Shown one piece after another: positions 1 through 5,657 of a DNA stretch of 7,037 nucleotides (position 1 is the first letter of the stretch; each line of letters begins with the position of its first letter). This DNA comes from Candidatus Nitrosocosmicus sp. GTDB lineage: Archaea > Thermoproteota > Nitrososphaeria > Nitrososphaerales > Nitrososphaeraceae. The stretch covers positions 1 to 7,037 of the forward strand of contig JAKDMR010000104.1 in the NCBI GenBank assembly GCA_030452275.1, in the 5' to 3' direction. The notes below the pieces were generated by a model. That model worked only from the letters and a program-made list of their open reading frames with translations. It did not search any database and was not told the origin of the DNA. A program made the translations under genes and the position numbers.

Positions 1-11
1 AACGATATAAG

Positions 12-20
12 TTATATAAT
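12..20 (+). promoter_or_regulatory. TATA box of the winged-helix gene
   Basis: TTATATAAT is centred about 25 nt upstream of the GTG start at 41, the usual archaeal TATA-to-transcription-start distance. Transcription would therefore begin at or next to the start codon, giving a leaderless mRNA. No Shine-Dalgarno sequence is seen before the GTG, which agrees. The window edge cuts off most upstream sequence, so BRE and operators cannot be judged. Confidence 0.6.
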
Positions 21-40
21 ACATTCTTCTATACTATTGT

Positions 41-307
41 GTGAAATATCGGAATAGGACCGAAATAATTTCTAATATCCTAAATGCCGCTAATGGAGGC
101 ATTTCAAAAACTAAAATAATGTACAAGGCCTTTCTATCATATGCTCAAATAAAGGAATATTTGCCCATACTATTAGAAAATAACTTGCTGGCTCTTGGCC
201 CCGACGGCAAATACAGGACTACCGAAAAGGGTATTAGGTTCTTAAAGATGAATGAGGAGATTCAAGAATTAATCGAATCAAAATCACTTCAGGATGATTT
301 TACCTAA
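41..307 (+). CDS. Small winged-helix DNA-binding protein (HTH_45-like)
   Basis: This 88-residue protein is a single winged helix-turn-helix domain and probably acts as a transcription regulator; its target is unknown. The N-terminus MKYRNRTEIISNIL, followed by NGGISKTKIMYKAFLSYAQIKEYL (helices 2 and 3, about residues 18-42), closely resembles the small thaumarchaeal winged-helix proteins usually assigned to HTH_45. Residues 44-67 form the next helix and the wing (LLENNLLALGPDGKYRTTEKG), and a final helix runs to the acidic C-terminus. There is no ligand-binding domain, metal site or membrane segment. The GTG start is chosen because it yields the family's usual N-terminus and sits at the leaderless distance from the TATA box. 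It is transcribed alone, with 149 nt before the next gene. Thaumarchaea carry many paralogues of this type, so family assignment is firm and function is not. Confidence 0.85.
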   Translation: MKYRNRTEIISNILNAANGGISKTKIMYKAFLSYAQIKEYLPILLENNLLALGPDGKYRTTEKGIRFLKMNEEIQELIESKSLQDDFT

Positions 308-310
308 CTA

Positions 311-337
311 TCATATATTCCGATATGAATAATTTTA
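311..337 (+). terminator. Weak hairpin plus T-run after the winged-helix gene
   Basis: TCATAT (311-316) and ATATGA (323-328) can form a 6-bp stem with a 6-nt loop just after the TAA at 305-307, followed by AATAATTTT. The stem is A/T only and weak. Archaeal termination depends mainly on T-runs, and more of these follow around 349-358 and 390-398, so the exact end point is uncertain. Confidence 0.3.
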
Positions 338-404
338 CTAAAATAATCGTTTTATCTTAATATAATATTACTTTAGCTTATCAAATAATCTTATTTTTAG
401 CATG

Positions 405-424
405 AATATAAAAAACAATATATT
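405..424 (+). promoter_or_regulatory. Probable promoter region of the cupredoxin gene
   Basis: Two overlapping TATA-like elements lie here. ATATAAAA, from 406, would give a leader of roughly 20 nt. AATATATT at 417-424, preceded by an A-rich BRE-like stretch, would give a leader of about 10 nt. The sequence alone does not decide between them. The rest of the 308-456 gap is AT-rich with no other signal that I can support. Confidence 0.4.
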
Positions 425-456
425 GTTATGGTAAGAAATATAGATGGATTTAGGCA

Positions 457-1140
457 ATGCTGGTTGTTAAAATTTTTCATCTAGGAATCTTGTTTACTGT
501 TTTTATCTTTACTATTCATATTAATTCTGTTTATGCTTCAGTTGATGCAAAAAATAGCAATAGTTCTTCAACCGGTAATAACACCTCATCTATAAAGCCT
601 GATAATTACGCTATCAAAGTAGGAGAAGGAAATAATACCGTATCCGTTACAAAATATTTTCCTGATTATGTAGAAATAACTGCCGGGGATAGTATAACGT
701 GGTATAATGGAGTCGATGTTCCAAATCCTCATACTGTTACCTTTATAAGGGATTTAGATAATATCGAAAAGATCGGGGTTCCCTTCTACGTTTCTAATGA
801 CACAAAATTTACACCGGTATTAAATAATCTGGGAGAGCCATTAGGAGAAAAAACTAGTAATGGAACACGAATTGTTATGATGTTAAATGCACGAGCATTA
901 ACTCCTACTGTAATTGCAACGGATGATAAAGTAATGGAACTAAAAAAAGACTCTGTATATGCTTTTAATGGAAGTGAAAAATTTGTTAACTCCGGACCTT
1001 TGCTATCTTTGGATAAAGAACAGAACTTTGATTACTCTTTTAGCAACTCCTTCACTATTGTTTTTAATAAACCCGGATTTTTTGAATATACCTGTCTATT
1101 TCATCCTTGGATGATCGGAAAGTTATTGGTGAAACCCTAA
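457..1140 (+). CDS. Exported type 1 copper protein (cupredoxin, plastocyanin-like)
   Basis: A 227-residue secreted blue-copper protein, probably an electron carrier on the outer face of the membrane. Residues 1-27 are a signal peptide: a hydrophobic core at about 9-20 and a likely cleavage after VYA (residue 27). A Ser/Asn/Thr-rich linker (about 28-48) follows. The cupredoxin fold starts near residue 50. The copper ligands are visible: His92 in NPHTVTF, then Cys213, His216 and Met219 in YTCLFHPWM. His92 and Cys213 are 121 residues apart, against about 47 in plastocyanin, so the fold carries an insertion. Seven N-x-S/T sequons can be counted (Asn35, 41, 42, 59, 114, 135, 171), suggesting surface glycosylation. 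There is no C-terminal anchor. An in-frame TAG at 451-453 makes ATG 457 the first possible ATG. Ammonia-oxidising archaea encode many such proteins; the redox partner of this one cannot be inferred from its neighbours. Confidence 0.88.
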   Translation: MLVVKIFHLGILFTVFIFTIHINSVYASVDAKNSNSSSTGNNTSSIKPDNYAIKVGEGNNTVSVTKYFPDYVEITAGDSITWYNGVDVPNPHTVTFIRDLDNIEKIGVPFYVSNDTKFTPVLNNLGEPLGEKTSNGTRIVMMLNARALTPTVIATDDKVMELKKDSVYAFNGSEKFVNSGPLLSLDKEQNFDYSFSNSFTIVFNKPGFFEYTCLFHPWMIGKLLVKP

Positions 1141-1182
1141 ATATCTATATACTTTCTTAAAATTTACCTTTCATGATCTAAC

Positions 1183-1192
1183 TATATATTTT
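1183..1192 (+). promoter_or_regulatory. TATA box of the gatD-gatE operon
   Basis: TATATATTTT is centred about 29 nt upstream of the TTG start of gatD, so transcription would begin a few bases before the start codon. No Shine-Dalgarno sequence precedes the TTG, consistent with a near-leaderless message. The preceding 1141-1180 stretch holds T-runs (for example ACTTTCTT at 1151-1158) that may end the cupredoxin transcript. Confidence 0.5.
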
Positions 1193-1216
1193 CTAACCTT
1201 TTTCATACTTCTATAA

Positions 1217-2635
1217 TTGACACGAATTATTGATCTCGATTCCCATGATAGATCTGATAAAAGCTATAGTAGAAATTCTCAACAATTTTTAAACAAATTT
1301 AAAGTTAGTGTAGGTGATGAAGTGAAAATAGTTACTAAAAAAGGAGAATTTTTTGGCATTATTCTGCCCCGATATGAAACATTTAGTGACAAATATATCG
1401 TTTTAAAATTGAAAAGCGGTTACAATATTGGAATTGAAAAAGAAAATATTATAGAAATTATTAATAAAAATGTTGATCAATTATCAAAAAAACCTATAGC
1501 AAAATCAGGTCCAAGTGATAAAGCCCCTGCTAACGATGATAATAACCCTTACAATTTATTCGATAAAATGAATGGTTCTAAATTATTACCAAAAATATTG
1601 CTAATTAGCACAGGTGGCACTATTGCAAGCAAAATTGATTATAGAACAGGTGGTGTAACTTCACTTTTGACTGCATCCGAATTATATTCTGCTTTTCCAG
1701 AACTTTCTGACTACGGATACATTTATCCTGAATTCTTATTCAATGAATATAGTGAAAACATGAATCCCAATCATTGGTCTGCTTTAGCGGATAGGATCTC
1801 ATATGCTATCAACAATGAACACTATGATGGAATTATTGTATCTCACGGTACGGATACTATGCATTATACTTCCTCTGCATTAAGTTTCGCACTCCAAAAT
1901 ATCCCAATTCCTGTAGTTTTGGTTGGTTCTCAGCGATCATCTGATAGACCTTCTTCAGACGCATTCAGCAATCTAGTTGGTGCAATAAGATTAATCAAGG
2001 ATGCAAGATATACCGGCATTTTTGTTTGTATGCACCATAATACATCAGATGAAGTAATTGCGTGTCATCTTGGAACACGAGTAAGAAAAAATCATACCAG
2101 CAAACGTGATGCATTTAGATCGCTTGATGGTATGCCTTTTGCCTTAATTGATAATTCAGACATAAAATACAATAAGTTATTAGACAACGGAATAGAGCGT
2201 GCAAATATTTCAAAAAATTTCACTCCAAAGACGGCTTTTAGTGATAAAGTGTTTCTATTGAAATTCTATCCTGGATTTAGTTCTTCATTTCTTGAGAACT
2301 TTTTACAGCTAGATTATAAAGTCATTATATTGGAGGGTACTGGGCTTGGACATGTGAGTAAAGACTGCTTTCCTATTTTAGAAAAACTAATAAATTCAGG
2401 CATTTTTGTTTTTATGACTTCACAATGCATATTTGGTACCGTACAGATGACCGTTTATGATACCGGCAGAGACCTTTTGGGTTTGGGTGTTATCCCTCTT
2501 TCAAATATGAGTTCAGAGACCGCTGTTGTTAAAGCAATGTGGGCGTTAGGTAATAATACGGATGCCGATGATTTTGTTAGAATCATGAAAACTGATTATT
2601 CTAATGAAATTTCTAATATGTTGCCACTAGTTTAA
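1217..2635 (+). CDS. gatD: Glutamyl-tRNA(Gln) amidotransferase subunit D (glutaminase subunit)
   Basis: GatD hydrolyses glutamine and passes the ammonia to GatE, which amidates Glu-tRNA(Gln) in the cytoplasm. Residues about 28-84 are the small N-terminal beta domain typical of GatD (VGDEVKIVTKKGEFFGIILP at 32-51). A polar linker (about 85-122) follows, then an L-asparaginase-type domain from 125 on. Its catalytic motifs are intact: TGGTIAS at 132-138 (Thr135), HGTDT at 210-214 (Thr212 and Asp213), and Lys291 in RKNHTS, matching Thr12, Thr89, Asp90 and Lys162 of E. coli asparaginase II by eye. SSETAVVKAMWALG (432-445) is the GatD C-terminal signature. The N-terminal domain and the adjacent gatE separate it from a simple asparaginase. 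The start is TTG: no in-frame ATG occurs before residue 118, and the conserved N-terminal domain requires an upstream start. At 472 residues it is somewhat longer than usual (about 430-440), owing to its N-terminal lead and linker. Confidence 0.95.
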   Translation: MTRIIDLDSHDRSDKSYSRNSQQFLNKFKVSVGDEVKIVTKKGEFFGIILPRYETFSDKYIVLKLKSGYNIGIEKENIIEIINKNVDQLSKKPIAKSGPSDKAPANDDNNPYNLFDKMNGSKLLPKILLISTGGTIASKIDYRTGGVTSLLTASELYSAFPELSDYGYIYPEFLFNEYSENMNPNHWSALADRISYAINNEHYDGIIVSHGTDTMHYTSSALSFALQNIPIPVVLVGSQRSSDRPSSDAFSNLVGAIRLIKDARYTGIFVCMHHNTSDEVIACHLGTRVRKNHTSKRDAFRSLDGMPFALIDNSDIKYNKLLDNGIERANISKNFTPKTAFSDKVFLLKFYPGFSSSFLENFLQLDYKVIILEGTGLGHVSKDCFPILEKLINSGIFVFMTSQCIFGTVQMTVYDTGRDLLGLGVIPLSNMSSETAVVKAMWALGNNTDADDFVRIMKTDYSNEISNMLPLV

Positions 2636-2644
2636 TAGGTTTAA

Positions 2645-2650
2645 AGAGGA
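2645..2650 (+). promoter_or_regulatory. Ribosome binding site of gatE
   Basis: AGAGGA ends 8 nt before the ATG at 2659. It is the clearest Shine-Dalgarno sequence in the window and belongs to an internal operon gene, whereas the first genes of transcripts lack one. It favours ATG 2659 over the TTG immediately upstream at 2656, which would have tighter spacing. Confidence 0.55.
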
Positions 2651-2658
2651 CGAATTTG

Positions 2659-4581
2659 ATGAATCTAGATATCGACAAATTAAATGTAAAGGTTGGCTTT
2701 GAAATACATCAACAACTAAGTACATCGTCTAAACTCTTTTGTAGTTGCAAAGGCGATGGGTCCAACGACGAGGGTTATGATTTCAACTTTATTCGAATTT
2801 TGAGACCTACAAAAAGTGAATTGGGTGATTTTGACAATGCAGCATTATTTGAACACGCCAAAATGAATTCAATCAAGTATTATTCTAAAGTCGAATATAG
2901 CTGTTTAGTCGAAGCTGACGAGGAGCCCCCACATGAAGTAAGCAAAGGTGCACTTGAAACAGCAATGTTGTTTTCACTTGCTCTAAATTCAAATATTGTA
3001 GATGAAATTCATGTCATGAGGAAATTAGTGATAGATGGCTCTAATGTTAGTGGATTTCAAAGAACTATGTTGATATCGACGGGAGGTTACTTAGAAGTCG
3101 ATAATTTCAACAAGGTAGGTGTTCAGGGCATATGCTTAGAAGAAGATGCAGCAAAATTAATTTCTACAAATCCTCTATTAAAGGAATATGGACTCGACAG
3201 GCTTGGGATCCCACTAGTCGAAATCGCACTTGACCCCATATCTGGAACTCCTGCAGAAATTGTAAACGTCGCATTAACTCTCGGTAGACTACTTCGAAGT
3301 AGTAAAAGAGTCACGCGAGGAATTGGGAGTATAAGGCAGGATGTCAATATATCTGTCAATGGCGGTCAAGTAGTCGAAGTCAAAGGAGTACAGCAATTAT
3401 CACAACTTATCAAAGTTTTAGATTATGAAACAAAAAGACAGTACGGATTAATTAAAATTGCCGAAGAATTTAAAAATAGAAATATCGATGATTCCTTTAT
3501 TGGGGATAAAATTGAAGACTTAACATCTTTGTTCTCAAATTCATCATCTAAGGTAATAAAAAAAATACTAACAGATCCGGACCCAGTCATTAATTGTATT
3601 CGTTTGAGGGGTCTAAGAGGATTGATTGGCTATGAACCTGTGAAAGATGTAAGACTCGGTAAAGAGTTGGGAGAGTTTGTTAGATTTTTTGGGTTGGGTG
3701 GTGTCTTTCATTCCGATGAATTACCTAATTATGGAATCACTATTAACGAGATAGATAGTCTTAAGAAATCTATTGATATTTCCTCTGACGATGCCTTTAT
3801 AATAATAGGTGGTAACAGGGAAAAAATAAACAATCTTCTTGAACCGTTGATTAAAAGAATAATCCAATTTAAATATGGTGTTATTGCTGAAACTCGGTCA
3901 GTTACTTTAGACGGAACTACTATTTTTTCACGACCTAGACCAGGTTCGTCCAGAATGTATCCTGAAACAGATATTATGCCAATTCCTGTTGATCGTAACT
4001 TACTTGATAATTTGAAGGATAAAATACCTTTGCCGTGGAATGAATTAATTAAAGGAATTATGAAAAAGTATGGATTGAATATGAAATTATCTGAACAAAT
4101 CTTCGATTCTGATTATTATAATTTATTTGAAAGACTCTTGATATCCAATCCCGTTCTTTCACCTACCTTCGTTGCATCAAAACTTACTGAAGATATTGTT
4201 AGTCTCTCCAGAAATAATCTTGATAAGAACCTCTTAACAGATGAAATGCTTCTAGACATTTTCAATAGGCTTGATAAGGGACTTATTGCAAAAGAGTCTA
4301 TAATCTTAATTTTTGAAAAATTAATGAAAAAGGATTACACGTCGGTAGAGGAGGCAATAAATTCTCTTAATTTAACTAAATTAGATGATTCAGACTTATT
4401 TTCTACTTTGGATAAATTGTTTGATGATAATTTGAGTATCATAAGAGAGAAAGGGCCCAATTCCATGGGTGTATTGATGGGCAAAAGTATGGCAGTTTTG
4501 AGAGGTAAGGTAGACGGTAGCAAAATTAATGACTATTTGAAACACAAATTAGAAACATTTCTCAATGAAGGATCTTCTTAG
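2659..4581 (+). CDS. gatE: Glutamyl-tRNA(Gln) amidotransferase subunit E
   Basis: GatE activates the glutamate of Glu-tRNA(Gln) with ATP and amidates it with ammonia from GatD. The 640-residue length is close to known GatE (about 620-630). The GatB/GatE cradle domain shows VGFEIHQQL (12-20), LFCSC (26-30), GFQRTMLI (132-139), LEEDAAKL (160-167), SIRQDVNIS (224-232) and GVQQLSQL (243-250). The insertion found in GatE but not GatB, related to the bacterial aspartyl-tRNA synthetase GAD domain, lies at about 280-405 (LRGLRGLIGYEP near 316). The cradle resumes with RPRPGSSRMYPETDI (425-439). A helical YqeY-like tail that binds tRNA ends with NSMGVLMGKSMAVLRGKVDG (601-620). It follows gatD by 23 nt in an operon. 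A TTG codon directly upstream (2656) could also start translation, but ATG 2659 is better spaced from AGAGGA. No truncation or frameshift is seen. Confidence 0.96.
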   Translation: MNLDIDKLNVKVGFEIHQQLSTSSKLFCSCKGDGSNDEGYDFNFIRILRPTKSELGDFDNAALFEHAKMNSIKYYSKVEYSCLVEADEEPPHEVSKGALETAMLFSLALNSNIVDEIHVMRKLVIDGSNVSGFQRTMLISTGGYLEVDNFNKVGVQGICLEEDAAKLISTNPLLKEYGLDRLGIPLVEIALDPISGTPAEIVNVALTLGRLLRSSKRVTRGIGSIRQDVNISVNGGQVVEVKGVQQLSQLIKVLDYETKRQYGLIKIAEEFKNRNIDDSFIGDKIEDLTSLFSNSSSKVIKKILTDPDPVINCIRLRGLRGLIGYEPVKDVRLGKELGEFVRFFGLGGVFHSDELPNYGITINEIDSLKKSIDISSDDAFIIIGGNREKINNLLEPLIKRIIQFKYGVIAETRSVTLDGTTIFSRPRPGSSRMYPETDIMPIPVDRNLLDNLKDKIPLPWNELIKGIMKKYGLNMKLSEQIFDSDYYNLFERLLISNPVLSPTFVASKLTEDIVSLSRNNLDKNLLTDEMLLDIFNRLDKGLIAKESIILIFEKLMKKDYTSVEEAINSLNLTKLDDSDLFSTLDKLFDDNLSIIREKGPNSMGVLMGKSMAVLRGKVDGSKINDYLKHKLETFLNEGSS

Positions 4582-4582
4582 C

Positions 4583-4921
4583 ATGACTCGCGTACCTAAA
4601 TCAATCAAGAATCACTACATTGATTCCTTTCTCATAAATTCAGAGAACTTGAATTCATTTCTCTCGTCTCATGGGATTTCAAACTCTGAACTGGAGATTG
4701 TGTTATTTACAGTATCCAAACTATATAATCAAAAGGTGGATGATATTTTAGAATCGTGTGGAAATGATTGGACTAGGCTAGATTCTACTTCTTCTCCTCT
4801 AATTTTATTCGTTCAATGCATTGATGAATTACTCAGTGAAGCTCACTTGGATATTTCATCACGATGTAGGTTTATTCTAAATTCATTCTCAAAAACGTTA
4901 GAATCTTGGATGATCTGGTAA
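4583..4921 (+). CDS. Uncharacterised small protein encoded downstream of gatE
   Basis: I do not recognise this 112-residue protein. ATG 4583 begins one base after the gatE stop (4579-4581) and has a weak GAAGGATC element 9-16 nt upstream. An in-frame ATG at 4565, inside gatE, would give 118 residues with no Shine-Dalgarno signal. Either way it is likely translationally coupled to gatE and on the same transcript. By eye it is mostly helical: amphipathic stretches at about 20-29, 34-49, 51-59, 72-86 and 90-107. It has three scattered cysteines (59, 79, 95) that form no metal-binding pattern, and no signal peptide, membrane segment or known catalytic motif. It ends ESWMIW. It does not resemble GatC, the small third subunit of GatCAB. 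A link to tRNA amidation is only suggested by position. Base composition matches gatE, so a chance ORF is unlikely. Confidence 0.7.
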   Translation: MTRVPKSIKNHYIDSFLINSENLNSFLSSHGISNSELEIVLFTVSKLYNQKVDDILESCGNDWTRLDSTSSPLILFVQCIDELLSEAHLDISSRCRFILNSFSKTLESWMIW

Positions 4922-4966
4922 TTTCTATTTTGTTGTGTTGATTTAATTTATTTACTTTTGTATTTC
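4922..4966 (+). terminator. T-rich terminator region of the gatDE operon
   Basis: Repeated T-runs (ATTTCTATTTTG, ATTTAATTTATTTAC, TTTTGTATTTC) follow directly after the stop codon at 4919-4921 in the gap between convergent genes. T-runs without hairpins are the usual archaeal termination signal. No stable stem was found. Confidence 0.45.
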
Positions 4967-5007
4967 TAGCATTGAATAATCTTGTAAGTAATTATTTTGC
5001 TGATTCT

Positions 5008-5015
5008 AAAAAAAA
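5008..5015 (-). terminator. Oligo-T terminator of the ferredoxin gene
   Basis: Eight consecutive A bases on the + strand give a run of eight T on the sense strand of the ferredoxin gene, 3 nt after its stop codon (5019-5021). This is the longest such run near any gene end in the window and a good archaeal intrinsic terminator. Confidence 0.6.
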
Positions 5016-5018
5016 TGT

Positions 5019-5555
5019 TTAGTGTGCGTGCGGTGGTGGTGCACTACCTTTTGATAATTCTTCGTTAAACGTTCCTGATGCTTTTTCATGGAATTCCAGG
5101 GCGGCTTGATCTACCTTAATTGCTTGAGGTGGACATACCGACACACATGCCATACACCAAATACAATCGTGTTCTCTGATCGGATCTGCTTTATCTGTAA
5201 AGTCTTTTCTTTCTTCTTTTTCTGAAGCACCAGTACCTTCAAATACTTCATTTATTGCATCTTTGGGTGATACGTCATGTTCAGTTCTGTACCATTGGAA
5301 AACTTGTACAGGACATGCTTCAATACATGCTCCATCTGCTACACATGAGTCCCAGTCGACTGCTACCATAGTTCCACTTACACCTAAAGGTCCTATTTCT
5401 TCTCCTTTTGCTTGGAATGCTTCTTTAACTTCTGGATTCTCTGCTGCCTCTTTTAGTGAACCTGGACCCCATAAATAGTGAAAATGTTCATCGTCTGAAG
5501 TTTTTATCTTCCCAATTACTTGATGATTTGCTGGAAAATCTGGATCGATTGGCAT
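5019..5555 (-). CDS. 7Fe ferredoxin of the archaeal zinc-ferredoxin type
   Basis: A 178-residue cytoplasmic electron carrier, homologous to the Sulfolobus zinc-containing ferredoxin (zfx, 103 residues) and a likely partner of 2-oxoacid:ferredoxin oxidoreductases and similar enzymes. Cluster motifs are C71-x5-C77-x3-C81-P and C131-x2-C134-x2-C137-x3-C141-P. Asp74 replaces the second Cys of the first motif, so by homology C71, C77 and C141 bind a [3Fe-4S] cluster, and C81, C131, C134 and C137 a [4Fe-4S] cluster. ACPVQVFQWY (80-89) and KADP (122-125) match Sulfolobus closely. The N-terminal zinc region is only partly kept: His24 and His26 are present and Asp124 matches Sulfolobus Asp76, but the His34 position is Ser60. 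Compared with Sulfolobus it has extra segments at about 33-55 and 92-120 and a tail from about 150, ending PPPHAH. It is transcribed from its own promoter, downstream of glyA in the same direction. Confidence 0.93.
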   Translation of the reverse strand: MPIDPDFPANHQVIGKIKTSDDEHFHYLWGPGSLKEAAENPEVKEAFQAKGEEIGPLGVSGTMVAVDWDSCVADGACIEACPVQVFQWYRTEHDVSPKDAINEVFEGTGASEKEERKDFTDKADPIREHDCIWCMACVSVCPPQAIKVDQAALEFHEKASGTFNEELSKGSAPPPHAH

Positions 5556-5583
5556 ATTTTTTGCAAGATAATTGATCCTTCTA

Positions 5584-5594
5584 TATTATATAAA
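5584..5594 (-). promoter_or_regulatory. TATA box of the ferredoxin gene
   Basis: On the - strand this reads TTTATATAATA, centred about 34 nt before the ATG (5555-5553). A start of transcription about 25 nt downstream leaves a short leader of under 10 nt. The GAAGGATC on the same strand (5572-5579) lies too near the TATA box to be in the mRNA, so it is not called a ribosome binding site. Confidence 0.6.
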
Positions 5595-5603
5595 TCATGT
5601 GTA

Positions 5604-5631
5604 GAAATATCTATAAGAAGCTAGATATTTC
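5604..5631. repeat. Perfect 10-bp inverted repeat between glyA and the ferredoxin promoter
   Basis: GAAATATCTA (5604-5613) and TAGATATTTC (5622-5631) are exact reverse complements separated by 8 nt. The dyad starts 27 nt after the glyA stop and ends 10 nt upstream of the ferredoxin TATA box. It could be a regulator-binding site for the ferredoxin promoter or an RNA hairpin at the end of glyA. No T-run follows the stem on the - strand, which argues against a simple terminator. Confidence 0.55.
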
Positions 5632-5657
5632 CATTAATTTTGCATAATTCCTTTGAT

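Noticed and set aside
46..326. ATATCGGAATA (46-56) and its exact reverse complement TATTCCGATAT (316-326) flank the winged-helix gene, like terminal repeats of a mobile unit.
   Set aside because: One copy lies inside the coding sequence, and several 11-nt inverted matches are expected by chance in an AT-rich window of this size. There is no target duplication or transposase.
1217..2635. Reading the gatD product as a plain L-asparaginase.
   Set aside because: The extra N-terminal domain, the linker, the C-terminal SSETAVVKAMWALG signature and the adjacent gatE identify GatD.
3123..3359. Minus-strand open frame of 78 codons inside gatE; a similar one lies at 4335-4523.
   Set aside because: Both lie wholly within well-conserved gatE coding sequence, have no family resemblance, and are antisense shadows.
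4565..4582. ATG 4565 as the start of the gene after gatE.
   Set aside because: Not excluded, but it overlaps gatE by 17 nt and lacks a ribosome binding site; ATG 4583 has GAAGGATC upstream and abuts the gatE stop.
5263..5478. Plus-strand open frame opposite the ferredoxin gene, and similar frames at 5640-5849, 6275-6529 and 6655-6933 opposite glyA.
   Set aside because: They are antisense to genes with intact motifs, have no recognisable domains, and the composition follows the gene on the other strand.
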